A DNA stretch of 64,000 bases from Clostridium thermosuccinogenes (GTDB taxonomy: Bacteria > Bacillota > Clostridia > Acetivibrionales > DSM-5807). The DNA is taken from contig NZ_CP021850.1 in NCBI RefSeq assembly GCF_002896855.1, positions 2,257,665-2,321,664 on the forward strand, in the 5' to 3' direction. Below the pieces are notes generated by a model. It made no database searches and had not been told where the DNA came from. It saw nothing but the letters and a program-made list of their open reading frames with translations. The position numbers were made by a program, and so were the translations under genes. Positions 33,889 to 42,101 of this stretch are shown piece after piece. Each line of letters opens with the position of its first letter. Position 1 is the first letter of the stretch.

Positions 33889-35835
33889 CTAGTCCAGTTC
33901 AACCGCCCCCGTGTAGAGCTGATAGTATCTTCCGCGCATTGCCAGGAGTTCCTCATGGGTACCCTGCTCTACAATCTCACCTTGTTCCAGCACGATGATC
34001 ATGTTGGAATTCCGCACGGTGGAAAGCCTATGGGCGATTACAAAGGTAGTCCTGTCTTTCATCAGCCTATCCATTCCCTGCTCGATATGCTTTTCCGTCC
34101 TTGTGTCAACAGAGCTGGTGGCTTCATCGAGTATCAGGATAGGAGCTTTCGAAATGGCCGCCCGCGCAATATTCAAAAGCTGGCGCTGACCCTGGCTCAG
34201 GTTGGCGCCGTCCCCTTCCAGAACCGTGTCATATCCCTCCGACAATCTTTCTATAAAGGAATGGGCATTGGCTATCTTGGCAGCGGCTATTACCTCCTCA
34301 TCGGTGGCATCAAGCCGTCCGTAGCGGATATTCTCCCTCACCGTTCCGGAAAACAGATGGGTATCCTGGAGCACCATAGCTATATTGCCTCTCAATGACT
34401 CCTTCTTGATTTTTTTGATATCTATGCCGTCAATCAATATCTGTCCTTCCTCTATTTCATAAAACCTGTTGATGAGGTTGGTTATGGTCGTCTTGCCTGC
34501 ACCGGTAGAACCGACAAAGGCGATTTTCTGGCCGGGTTTTGCCGTCACGTTGATGCGCTTCAGTACGGTCTTATCAGGGGTATAGCCGAAAGTCACATCC
34601 TTCAGCACCACCTCACCTTTTATCGGTACAGCACCCTGTTTTGGATGTGCCTCGGAGCATATCTCCACCGCATCCTCCGGATCTGGCGCTTCAGGTGCCT
34701 CATCCATCACATCAAACACTCTTTCTGCTCCCGCCAGAGCCGCGAAAATGGTATTCACCAGCATGGACAATTCATTGATAGGCCTTGAAAACTGCCTGGA
34801 ATAATTGGTAAATATCGTGAGCCCTCCGATATCAAAATTTGCAGTAAGACACAGGATACCACCGATGGTTGCAGATATTGCATAGCTTACCTGGCTTAAA
34901 TTGCCCATAACAGGTCCCATGATACCGCCGAAAAACTGTGCCTTAAACTGCTTGCCCCGCAGGTCATCGCTTAATAATTCGAATTCTTCCATAGCCGTAT
35001 CTTCATGGTTGAAGACCTTTATAACCTTCTGTCCGGTTATTGACTCCTCGATGTACCCATTGACAGCAGCCAGAGCCTGCTGCTGACCTATATAATATTT
35101 GCGGCTTTGCTTGCCGATAAATCCGCCTACATATATCAATGCCGGCACTGTCAGAATGGTAATTATTGCCAGAATCCAGTTGGTGACAAACATCAGTACG
35201 ATTGTGCCTATCAGGGTGACAACGCCGGAAAATATCTGGGACAGCGTATTATTAAGCATCATGCCCACTGAATCCAAGTCGTTGGTAAAACGGCTCATGA
35301 TTTCACCATGGGTATGGGTATCATGAAATTTCACCGGGAGCTTCTGAATTTTGCCGAACAAGTCTTCCCTGATCTTAACCAGCGCATTCTGGGATACTCC
35401 TATCATAATTCTCTGCTGCAGGTAGGTACATATGGTACCAACAGCGTAAATGCCTGCCATCACCAGGATGCCCATCACAAGATTCATCAACTTCTCTTCT
35501 GCGGACTTGGCCGGATCTACCAGATTGTTGATTACAGGACGCAAAATATAGCCGCCTCCCAAGCCAGCCAGAGAACTGCCCAGTACACAGGCAAAAACAA
35601 ATGGTATTTTTATCTTATCCCGGCCGATATATGCAAACAATCTTCTGATTACTCCGAATGCGTTTTTAGGTTTTCCGCCGCCCATGGCGCCATGAAAGCG
35701 TCCCGGCCCTCCAGGACCTCCCGGCCTTCGCCCCCTAGGTCCCGGTCCTCCCGGACCAAAAGACGGGCCTCCTGCGTTCTTGCCTCCATACCTGCGCAGC
35801 AATGCCTCTTTTCTTTCCTCGCTAATACGACCCAT
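33889..35835 (-). CDS. Multidrug-type ABC half-transporter (second subunit)
   Basis: A 648-residue fused permease/ATPase (ABCB/MdlB type). The N-terminal 60 residues form an unusual Gly/Pro/Arg-rich tail (FGPGGPGPRGRRPGGPGGPG), then six transmembrane helices and the nucleotide-binding domain: Walker A GSTGAGKTTITNLINRFY (about 436), Q-loop VLQDTHLFSGTV, signature LSQGQRQLLNIARA (about 541), Walker B ILILDEATSSVDTRT. With the 585-residue partner it probably makes a heterodimeric exporter; the start overlaps the partner stop by one base (TAATG). Confidence 0.94.
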   Translation of the reverse strand: MGRISEERKEALLRRYGGKNAGGPSFGPGGPGPRGRRPGGPGGPGRFHGAMGGGKPKNAFGVIRRLFAYIGRDKIKIPFVFACVLGSSLAGLGGGYILRPVINNLVDPAKSAEEKLMNLVMGILVMAGIYAVGTICTYLQQRIMIGVSQNALVKIREDLFGKIQKLPVKFHDTHTHGEIMSRFTNDLDSVGMMLNNTLSQIFSGVVTLIGTIVLMFVTNWILAIITILTVPALIYVGGFIGKQSRKYYIGQQQALAAVNGYIEESITGQKVIKVFNHEDTAMEEFELLSDDLRGKQFKAQFFGGIMGPVMGNLSQVSYAISATIGGILCLTANFDIGGLTIFTNYSRQFSRPINELSMLVNTIFAALAGAERVFDVMDEAPEAPDPEDAVEICSEAHPKQGAVPIKGEVVLKDVTFGYTPDKTVLKRINVTAKPGQKIAFVGSTGAGKTTITNLINRFYEIEEGQILIDGIDIKKIKKESLRGNIAMVLQDTHLFSGTVRENIRYGRLDATDEEVIAAAKIANAHSFIERLSEGYDTVLEGDGANLSQGQRQLLNIARAAISKAPILILDEATSSVDTRTEKHIEQGMDRLMKDRTTFVIAHRLSTVRNSNMIIVLEQGEIVEQGTHEELLAMRGRYYQLYTGAVELD

Positions 35836-37592
35836 TATGCCGTCACCTCCTTGTTCATTTGGGGATGCTCCTTATCCATCTGCGAATAGTAAATCTCCTT
35901 ATATGCTTCACAATCTCTCATTAATTCTTCATGGGTGCCTATTCCGGTGATCTTTCCGTCATCAATCACCACGATTTTGTCTGCCTCTATCACAGAAGAA
36001 ATTCTCTGGGCAATGATGATTTTCGTCGTGTTCTTCAATTCATTTCTCAGGCTTTCCCTGATTTTTGCCTCTGTTGCCGTGTCCACTGCGCTGGTGCTGT
36101 CATCCAGAATTAAGATTTTAGGCCTTTTCAGCAGCGCCCTGGCAATGCACAATCTCTGCTTTTGTCCGCCGGAAACGTTGGTACCACCTTGGCCCAACTC
36201 AGTTTCATATCCATCTTTAAAGGATGAGATAAATCCATGGGCCTGCGCGCTCTCCGCAAACTTGCATACCAATTCGTCATCCGCGTCTTCATTTCCCCAT
36301 TTGAGGTTTTCCTTAATTGTGCCGGAAAAAAGGACATTTTTCTGGAGCACTATGCCGACTCCGTCCCTGAGATTCTTCAAGGAGTAATCCTTCACATTCA
36401 CATCGTCCACCAGCACTTCCCCCTGGTCTGCATCGTACAGCCTGGGAATAAGCTGTACAAGACTGGACTTGCCGGAACCTGTTGACCCGATGATTCCCAC
36501 CGTCTCTCCAGGGTTTATTACCAGATTAATGTTTTCAAGAACCCATTTTGCGTTATTTTTGTAGTATTTAAAGCACACGTTTCTGAATTCAACCTTGCCA
36601 TGGGCTACAGTCAAATCCTTTCTGGAAGCATGTTCATCCGTAAGGTCGATATCTGTGTTGAAAACCTCATTAATACGCTTTATCGATGCCAGCACTCTGG
36701 AGCTGTTCAGAATAATCATGGAAACCATCATCAAAGACATCAAAATCTGGACCACATAATTCACAAATGCGGTAAGAATTCCTGTGGTCATGCTTCCCGC
36801 TATAACCTGCCTGCCGCCAAACCATACAACAGCTAAGGTTGTGACATTCATAGCCAAGGTTACCACTGGGATGGCAAAAATGACTACCTTCAGTGCGTGG
36901 ATTGTACTGTCCTTCAAGTCCGTGTTTGCCCTCTTGAATTTCTCCTCCTCATACTTCTCCCGTATAAAGGATTTGACAACCCGGATATTCGTCAGATTCT
37001 CCTGGGTGGCGGTATTTAATGCGTCCAGCTTCTTCTGCATGGCTTCAAAGCGAGGAAATCCGGTCTTTATTATGCAGTAGATGGTGAATGCCAATATGGG
37101 AATGATGCACATTATAACCGTTGCCAGCTTGGGATTCAATGAAAAGGCCATAATTAGCGCACCGATAAACATGCCCGGAGCCCTCAAAGCCATCCTCAGC
37201 ATCATCTGGATCATATCCTGTATCATGGTTACGTCGTTGGTCAACCGTGTGACCAAAGAGCCTGTGCTATATCGGTCAATATTGGCAAAGGAAAACTTCT
37301 GAATTTTGTTGAAAAGGTCCTTCCTTAAATCGTTGGCAAATCCTGAGGATGCCTTGATGGCAAAAAAAGCACCTCCGGTACCTCCCGCCATCATGATGAA
37401 CGCTGTTATCACCATTGCCACACCCATCATGATTATATAAGAAATGCTCCTGCCTCCATTTACTCCTTTATCGATGATATTGCTGAGCAGGAGCGGCATG
37501 ACTACCTCACCTATAACCTCAACAATCATAAGAACGGGTCCTATGATAAATGCGGGAAGATATGGTTTAACATATTTCCAATATCTTTTCAT
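35835..37592 (-). CDS. Multidrug-type ABC half-transporter (first subunit)
   Basis: A 585-residue ABC half-transporter with six membrane helices and an intact ATPase: Walker A GSTGSGKSSLVQLIPRLY (about 370), Q-loop VLQKNVLFSGTIKENL, signature VSGGQKQRLCIARALL (about 475) and Walker B ILILDDSTSAVDTAT. The residue after Walker B is Asp rather than the usual catalytic Glu (LDD versus LDE in the partner), the typical sign of a degenerate site in heterodimeric exporters such as BmrCD or TM287/288. It follows the marR gene by 77 bases and is likely under its control. Confidence 0.94.
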   Translation of the reverse strand: MKRYWKYVKPYLPAFIIGPVLMIVEVIGEVVMPLLLSNIIDKGVNGGRSISYIIMMGVAMVITAFIMMAGGTGGAFFAIKASSGFANDLRKDLFNKIQKFSFANIDRYSTGSLVTRLTNDVTMIQDMIQMMLRMALRAPGMFIGALIMAFSLNPKLATVIMCIIPILAFTIYCIIKTGFPRFEAMQKKLDALNTATQENLTNIRVVKSFIREKYEEEKFKRANTDLKDSTIHALKVVIFAIPVVTLAMNVTTLAVVWFGGRQVIAGSMTTGILTAFVNYVVQILMSLMMVSMIILNSSRVLASIKRINEVFNTDIDLTDEHASRKDLTVAHGKVEFRNVCFKYYKNNAKWVLENINLVINPGETVGIIGSTGSGKSSLVQLIPRLYDADQGEVLVDDVNVKDYSLKNLRDGVGIVLQKNVLFSGTIKENLKWGNEDADDELVCKFAESAQAHGFISSFKDGYETELGQGGTNVSGGQKQRLCIARALLKRPKILILDDSTSAVDTATEAKIRESLRNELKNTTKIIIAQRISSVIEADKIVVIDDGKITGIGTHEELMRDCEAYKEIYYSQMDKEHPQMNKEVTA

Positions 37593-37669
37593 AAATTTTT
37601 AACTCCTTCAAACCTAAAACTTAATATGATGCTTAATTAACTCACTATTTAACTTGTTTTATATAATTT

Positions 37670-38131
37670 TCATTTTATTTCTTCTTCCATCCTGGCCAAA
37701 TTAGAGTCCAGCTTTCGCAGCAAGGAAGACAAGGTAGATAACTCTTTTTCGGTAAACCCGTCAAAGAGCTTCTGATCCACCGACTCAAAGATTTGCTTGC
37801 TCTGTTCCACTACTTTATTTCCTTTTTCAGTGATGATAATCTGATTGAGCCGGTTATCCTCCTCGTCCATGATTTTCTTGATATATCCCCCTTTTTCAAG
37901 TTTTTTCAGGGAAACCGCTATTGTCGCCGTCGATACCTCCATCGACTCGGCAAGCTCTTTTTGCGAGGCGTACCGGTTATGGGAGATTTTCATCAGCAAA
38001 TGGTGCTGAGCTTGGTAAACCCCTGTCTCCTGGAGATAATGCTGCATGACTTTCCTGTGTTTTATCACCAAACCAATCATCAGTTGTACGGTTTCTTTAA
38101 TAAGGTTTCGGTTAATCTGGTTAGGTACCAT
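37670..38131 (-). CDS. MarR-family regulator
   Basis: A 153-residue winged-helix regulator of the MarR family (HTH in ASQKELAESMEVSTATIAVS, about 60-79; wing DEEDNRLNQIIITEKG, about 95-110). It is the first gene of a unit with the two ABC half-transporters and probably represses them until a drug-like ligand binds. ATG 38131 has GGTGG 10 bases upstream; GTG 38149 is the alternative. Confidence 0.9.
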   Translation of the reverse strand: MVPNQINRNLIKETVQLMIGLVIKHRKVMQHYLQETGVYQAQHHLLMKISHNRYASQKELAESMEVSTATIAVSLKKLEKGGYIKKIMDEEDNRLNQIIITEKGNKVVEQSKQIFESVDQKLFDGFTEKELSTLSSLLRKLDSNLARMEEEIK

Positions 38132-38175
38132 TTCCTTCCTTCTCACCACCTTTTAGCACATTTCATTAGTTGGTT

Positions 38176-38210
38176 TATAGTTAACATTATAATTATTAAC
38201 TAGTTAACTA
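38176..38210. promoter_or_regulatory. MarR-type palindromic operator region
   Basis: Three copies of a TAGTTAAC/GTTAACTA-type half-site lie within 35 bases (TAGTTAAC at 38178, then TTAACTAGTTAACTA ending 38210), forming overlapping palindromes about 45-80 bases upstream of marR. Autoregulation is likely. Confidence 0.6.
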
Positions 38211-38327
38211 TTCCTTAATATATCACTTCTTTTCCTATGATGTCAATAGCCAGTTTTCATGGAATCTTTCATAAAAAAGTAAAGGGGTTCGGCAAACCGC
38301 AGTTTCCCGCCCCCCGATTCGCAAGTA

Positions 38328-39194
38328 TTATTTGACTTGAGGATATTTATCCATGAAAATTCTGTTTGCAGCCTGGAGCTTATCAAAATACTCTCTATAG
38401 GAATTGCTCAATATTTTCATATTCTCAACAAATATATCATAGTAGCCGTTCTCTTGAAGGAATTGGGACAGCAATTGCCGCATTTCATAAGCCGGTGTTT
38501 TTTTGAATTCATCCGAATTTCTATATTTCAGATATTCATCAATGGATTGCTTGTTCCTTTCCAGATACTCATCGGTATTATTTACAGCCTCCATAATTGC
38601 TGAATTGAGTTTTTCCATTGCCTGCTCCGACTGCTCGAAAAATTGACACAGATATTCTTCCACCTCTTTCGGGAATTCTATTTTTTGAATTCCGTCCAGA
38701 TAGTCAATAATTTTATTGTACGCCTCTTGTTTTTCATCGGTATCAATCTGTCCGTCAAGGAACTGCCCGAAGTGCAGGCATAAATACATTCCATAGACGC
38801 CTGGGAAAGCTTGAAGCAGCCTTTCCTTAATTGTAAAATGCTTTTCAATGTTATCTTCAACATAGGCAGCCGTCTGGTCAATATCATAATCTTTCATCAA
38901 CTGCTCCAGACATTTTTTCTTGGCCAGGGATTTCTCCACTTCCAAATCAGCCTTGTATTTGCATTTTGCCAGGGCAGCTCTTTTGTTATTGCTGGCCAGA
39001 ATATCCTTGATATCGCCAACACTGATGCCTAATTTTCTTAGCACACTGATTTCCTTTAATGCAGCAACATCATCATCGCTGTAATTGCGATATCCGTTGT
39101 CTTCAACCGCCGGAGAAATCAACCCTTGTTCTTCGTAATATTCAACAGCCTTCTTCGTCAGTTTGCATTCTTTGCAGACATCTTTAATAAACAT
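38328..39194 (-). CDS. MerR-family regulator with long effector domain
   Basis: A 288-residue MerR-type activator. The winged HTH is at the N-terminus (LTKKAVEYYEEQGLISPA, then GYRNYSDDDVAALKEISVLR), followed by the dimer helix and an about 190-residue C-terminal effector domain that is acidic and helical. The effector domain resembles the drug-binding C-terminal domains of long MerR proteins in a general way, but I cannot name it. ATG 39194 has GAGG 8 bases upstream; the frame extends to 39224. Its own promoter has the stretched spacer typical of MerR targets. Confidence 0.88.
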   Translation of the reverse strand: MFIKDVCKECKLTKKAVEYYEEQGLISPAVEDNGYRNYSDDDVAALKEISVLRKLGISVGDIKDILASNNKRAALAKCKYKADLEVEKSLAKKKCLEQLMKDYDIDQTAAYVEDNIEKHFTIKERLLQAFPGVYGMYLCLHFGQFLDGQIDTDEKQEAYNKIIDYLDGIQKIEFPKEVEEYLCQFFEQSEQAMEKLNSAIMEAVNNTDEYLERNKQSIDEYLKYRNSDEFKKTPAYEMRQLLSQFLQENGYYDIFVENMKILSNSYREYFDKLQAANRIFMDKYPQVK

Positions 39195-39212
39195 TTCCAT
39201 CACCTCGAAATT

Positions 39213-39243
39213 ATCATAGACCAACCCCCAAGGCGCTAGTCAA
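39213..39243 (-). promoter_or_regulatory. MerR-type promoter with 19-bp spacer
   Basis: TTGACT (-35, 39238-39243) and TATGAT (-10, 39213-39218) are 19 bases apart, two more than optimal, with an imperfect dyad across the spacer (7 of 10 paired positions). This is the standard architecture of promoters twisted into activity by MerR proteins. Confidence 0.75.
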
Positions 39244-39395
39244 TACCTATTTGCACGAAATTCATGACGGGTTTTCTCCGGCAGCATCCCCTAAGTTAAA
39301 TGGCTGCACCTTCATGATTTTACTTCCAAGTTATTTAGTTTTTATAAAGCTCATGCTTTTCTTTGTACATTACCGAATCAGTCAAGCCCATGTTA

Positions 39396-40028
39396 TTATT
39401 TATTCTTTCTTAACACAAAATAACATTGATTATCTACGTATTCCATTCCTCTGCTTGTATTTTTCATATCCCTTTTTGATTTTCCATGCTTGTTATATAT
39501 TTCGGTGTGATTTTTACTGGCATTTTTATCGATTACGTATTTTCTGCCCCTTTTATAGACGATCGCATCCAGAATTGCCATAGAATCTCCCAACGCGTCT
39601 TCCGCATCCCTATGATGATTATTGGTCAAAATAATCCCACCGGGCTTTACATACTTTATGCATGATTTCGAAATTTCACCGGCATATAACGAAATCAGCA
39701 AATCGTAGTTTTCTTCCCTTACTGGCAGCGGTTTGGTATAATCTCCATGAATAAACTGAATATATGCAGATTGCTTATATTTTTTATTGCTGTTTACAAA
39801 TTCCAAAATACTTCGCGCATCATTAAAGAACTCCTCTGCAGCTGCGCTTTTGTCTACATATATGACATGCGGGAAGTAAAAGGAAGGGGTTATATGTATC
39901 GAGCAGCCCGGATATAAGACAGTACTGCAGTCATATGTCCTTTTTAATGCCTCAAACAGCCCTGCTCTGTCAAAATTCATATCTGTGTAAAATCTTTTGT
40001 AAGAGTCAACATTCCTATCGCTGTTCAT
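39396..40028 (-). CDS. Putative SAM-dependent methyltransferase-like protein
   Basis: A 210-residue protein with a Rossmann-type methyltransferase layout: motif I region TVLYPGCSIHITPSF (about 36-50, a degenerate version of the usual GxGxG), acidic strand end VIYVDKS (about 55), FIHGDYTKPL (about 92) and YDLLISLYAGEI followed by VKPGGIILTNN (about 128-138), the motif often seen in methyltransferases. The degenerate motif I makes catalysis uncertain. GGAGG lies 5 bases before the ATG. Confidence 0.65.
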   Translation of the reverse strand: MNSDRNVDSYKRFYTDMNFDRAGLFEALKRTYDCSTVLYPGCSIHITPSFYFPHVIYVDKSAAAEEFFNDARSILEFVNSNKKYKQSAYIQFIHGDYTKPLPVREENYDLLISLYAGEISKSCIKYVKPGGIILTNNHHRDAEDALGDSMAILDAIVYKRGRKYVIDKNASKNHTEIYNKHGKSKRDMKNTSRGMEYVDNQCYFVLRKNK

Positions 40029-40119
40029 GCAAGCCTCCGCACTTAAACTTTACTCAAACGTCCTCTTCATCCTATCTTTTGCTGTTGTTTCAGACAGCGT
40101 TCAGAGCCTTTAAGGCATC

Positions 40120-40980
40120 TTACAAATCAAAGCTTACAATACGATCTACTTTGTCCACTTCCTTGGGCAGCCTCCTTGCTATATCGTCTACAAATTCTTT
40201 AGAAAGGTTTAAAAGCTCCATTGTTTTGTCCAGATAGATAAAATTCTTATTGTTTCCTAACAACCTCTCGTAATAGTTGGTGCTTATAGCATCTGCCAAG
40301 TGCAATATCCTGATTTCATTATTAGTATTGCTGTTTATGAATGGAGTATGATGATACTTGACTATATCCTTGATTTCCTCCGGCAATCCCCACTCATCGC
40401 ACAGCCACATTCCGATTTCCATATGTGTCAGTCCGCTTAATACAATCTTTTCTGCTGCCACCTGATGCAATCCTTTTAACTGCAGTGAAAAAATTTTATC
40501 CAGGTGTTCCGGCAAGCATATATCTAAAACTGTCACACCAATGTCATGTATTAATCCATATGTAAACATTTTATCCTTATCACACAAGCCGGTTTCGACT
40601 GCAATCATGTGACCGGCGATGGAAGTGCCGATGCAATGCTTCCAGTATGCTCTATTATTAAATATTTTAGTTCTTCCATCCTTATTTGATAATAATAATC
40701 GGGTTATGAACATGATGGCAATGGTCCTGACATTTTTTGCGCCCAAATATAGAACTGCGTCTTTCAAGGTCAATATTTCACGGTTTAACTTCGTACCATA
40801 GTTTAAGACTTGTATTAAAATTGCTTCTAACCTGGGAAGACTGGATATCTTCTCAATGCATTCATTCATGTCAAATTCACTGGGTTCCAACAGCATGTTC
40901 AAAGTTTCGCCAAATGCCTTTGGTATTTGGGGTAGGTAATTTGACTCCTTGATTAGCTTAATAATTGGATGATTTTGCAT
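40120..40980 (-). CDS. HDOD-domain protein
   Basis: A 286-residue protein consisting of a single HDOD domain (a relative of HD hydrolases without the full metal site). Supporting segments: LPQIPKAFGETLNMLL at the N-terminus, LKDAVLYLGAKNVRTIAIM (about 75-93), HCIGTSIAGHMIAVETGL and FTYGLIHDIGVTVLD (about 134-148), and DIVKYHHTPF. HDOD proteins act in signalling, often with GGDEF/EAL proteins; the two c-di-GMP genes are directly upstream on the same strand. A hairpin over its ribosome binding site suggests translational control. Confidence 0.88.
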   Translation of the reverse strand: MQNHPIIKLIKESNYLPQIPKAFGETLNMLLEPSEFDMNECIEKISSLPRLEAILIQVLNYGTKLNREILTLKDAVLYLGAKNVRTIAIMFITRLLLSNKDGRTKIFNNRAYWKHCIGTSIAGHMIAVETGLCDKDKMFTYGLIHDIGVTVLDICLPEHLDKIFSLQLKGLHQVAAEKIVLSGLTHMEIGMWLCDEWGLPEEIKDIVKYHHTPFINSNTNNEIRILHLADAISTNYYERLLGNNKNFIYLDKTMELLNLSKEFVDDIARRLPKEVDKVDRIVSFDL

Positions 40981-40988
40981 TGTAATCC

Positions 40989-41012
40989 CCCTCTCAGAAA
41001 TTCTGAGCAGGG
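40989..41012 (-). promoter_or_regulatory. Hairpin overlapping HDOD gene ribosome binding site
   Basis: CTCAGAA A TTCTGAG (40993-41007), extended by CCCT/AGGG with one bulged base, is centred about 20 bases before the start codon, and its base includes part of the GAGAGGGGG Shine-Dalgarno. It could hide the ribosome site or be an operator. Confidence 0.45.
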
Positions 41013-41151
41013 AAATCGTGCTTAAACCAATGGTCGTGGAAGAAATACAAGTAACAAATCTCCAGTTCTGCTTTCAATACTCCTGGTGATTTTCCTGCTC
41101 GTATAATTATTTTATATAGTTAAAGACAGTATTCCGACTGTCTTATAACCC

Positions 41152-42033
41152 TTATTGAACCACCTTATTGCGGCCTTGCTTTTTGGCTTCGTATAACTTG
41201 CTGTCTGCCAGCTTTATTAAGTCATCAGATTCCAATGTGGTATCCTTGACAGTAACCAGGCCAAAGGAAGCCGTCACCTTTATTAATATATCATCAGCTT
41301 TTACTGTCATATTTTCAACTTCTTTTCTTATTCTCTCCACTATCTTGCCGGCCTGTTTATCATTTACATTATGTAAACATATTAAAAACTCATCCCCACC
41401 GTACCGTGCTATCCAATCAGTTTCATTTCTAATGGATTCAATCATAACATCACTGAACTTTTTAATGACAAGGTCACCCACATAGTGGCCGTATGTATCA
41501 TTTATGCTTTTGAAGTCATCGATATCCACCATGACAATAGTCAGATATTGGTTGCTTTCATTGCTGCGAGCTATTTCAACAGGAAGCATTTTATTCATGT
41601 ATCTTCTGTTGTATAAGTTGGTGAAGGAATCTTTCAGCAAAATACTGTTTATGTCGTTGGTAATATTCCTTATCTCATGCTCATTTTCCCTGTCAACCGT
41701 TTCAAAAAGCAGATTTCCAGTAACATCCTTAAGCAATTCTATGACCATTGCCTTTCCTTGTATTTTTACAGGTGTTGCAAAAAATATGTGCATCTTTTCC
41801 ATGTCATACTGTATCTTTACAAAAGTTTTATTTTCTTTTAAAGCCTTTTCGGCAATACATTCCTTGCACATCTCACTGGTTTCCCAAAATGCGTAACAGT
41901 CAATATTTCGGTATATTAACTTATCTTCCTCAAGGGTGATTGACTTCCTGGCTATCGGGTCAACAACCCGTATAATATCAAACACCTTTTCATAGGGCTC
42001 TGTCACTTGCTTAAATATATCATATTCAGTCAT
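41152..42033 (-). CDS. GGDEF diguanylate cyclase
   Basis: A 293-residue protein: an N-terminal sensory part with a Cys-containing segment (CYAFWETSEMCKECIAEKAL, about 47-66, three Cys) and a C-terminal GGDEF domain. The catalytic loop is RYGGDEFLICL (about 211-221), so c-di-GMP synthesis is expected. The inhibitory I-site, normally RxxD five residues before GGDEF, reads NETD here, so product inhibition is probably lost. It lies 68 bases after the dual GGDEF-EAL gene, in the same direction. Confidence 0.92.
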   Translation of the reverse strand: MTEYDIFKQVTEPYEKVFDIIRVVDPIARKSITLEEDKLIYRNIDCYAFWETSEMCKECIAEKALKENKTFVKIQYDMEKMHIFFATPVKIQGKAMVIELLKDVTGNLLFETVDRENEHEIRNITNDINSILLKDSFTNLYNRRYMNKMLPVEIARSNESNQYLTIVMVDIDDFKSINDTYGHYVGDLVIKKFSDVMIESIRNETDWIARYGGDEFLICLHNVNDKQAGKIVERIRKEVENMTVKADDILIKVTASFGLVTVKDTTLESDDLIKLADSKLYEAKKQGRNKVVQ

Positions 42034-42101
42034 ATGTTACGTATCTTCTCTCCTTTAACTCTGAGTCCTGGTTTGCGTTACAGCCTTTAATTATCTTTTT
42101 A

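Noticed and set aside
39251-39583. 110-codon plus-strand frame behind the MerR gene
   Set aside because: It is largely antisense to the methyltransferase-like gene and hydrophobic by chance of AT-rich sequence.
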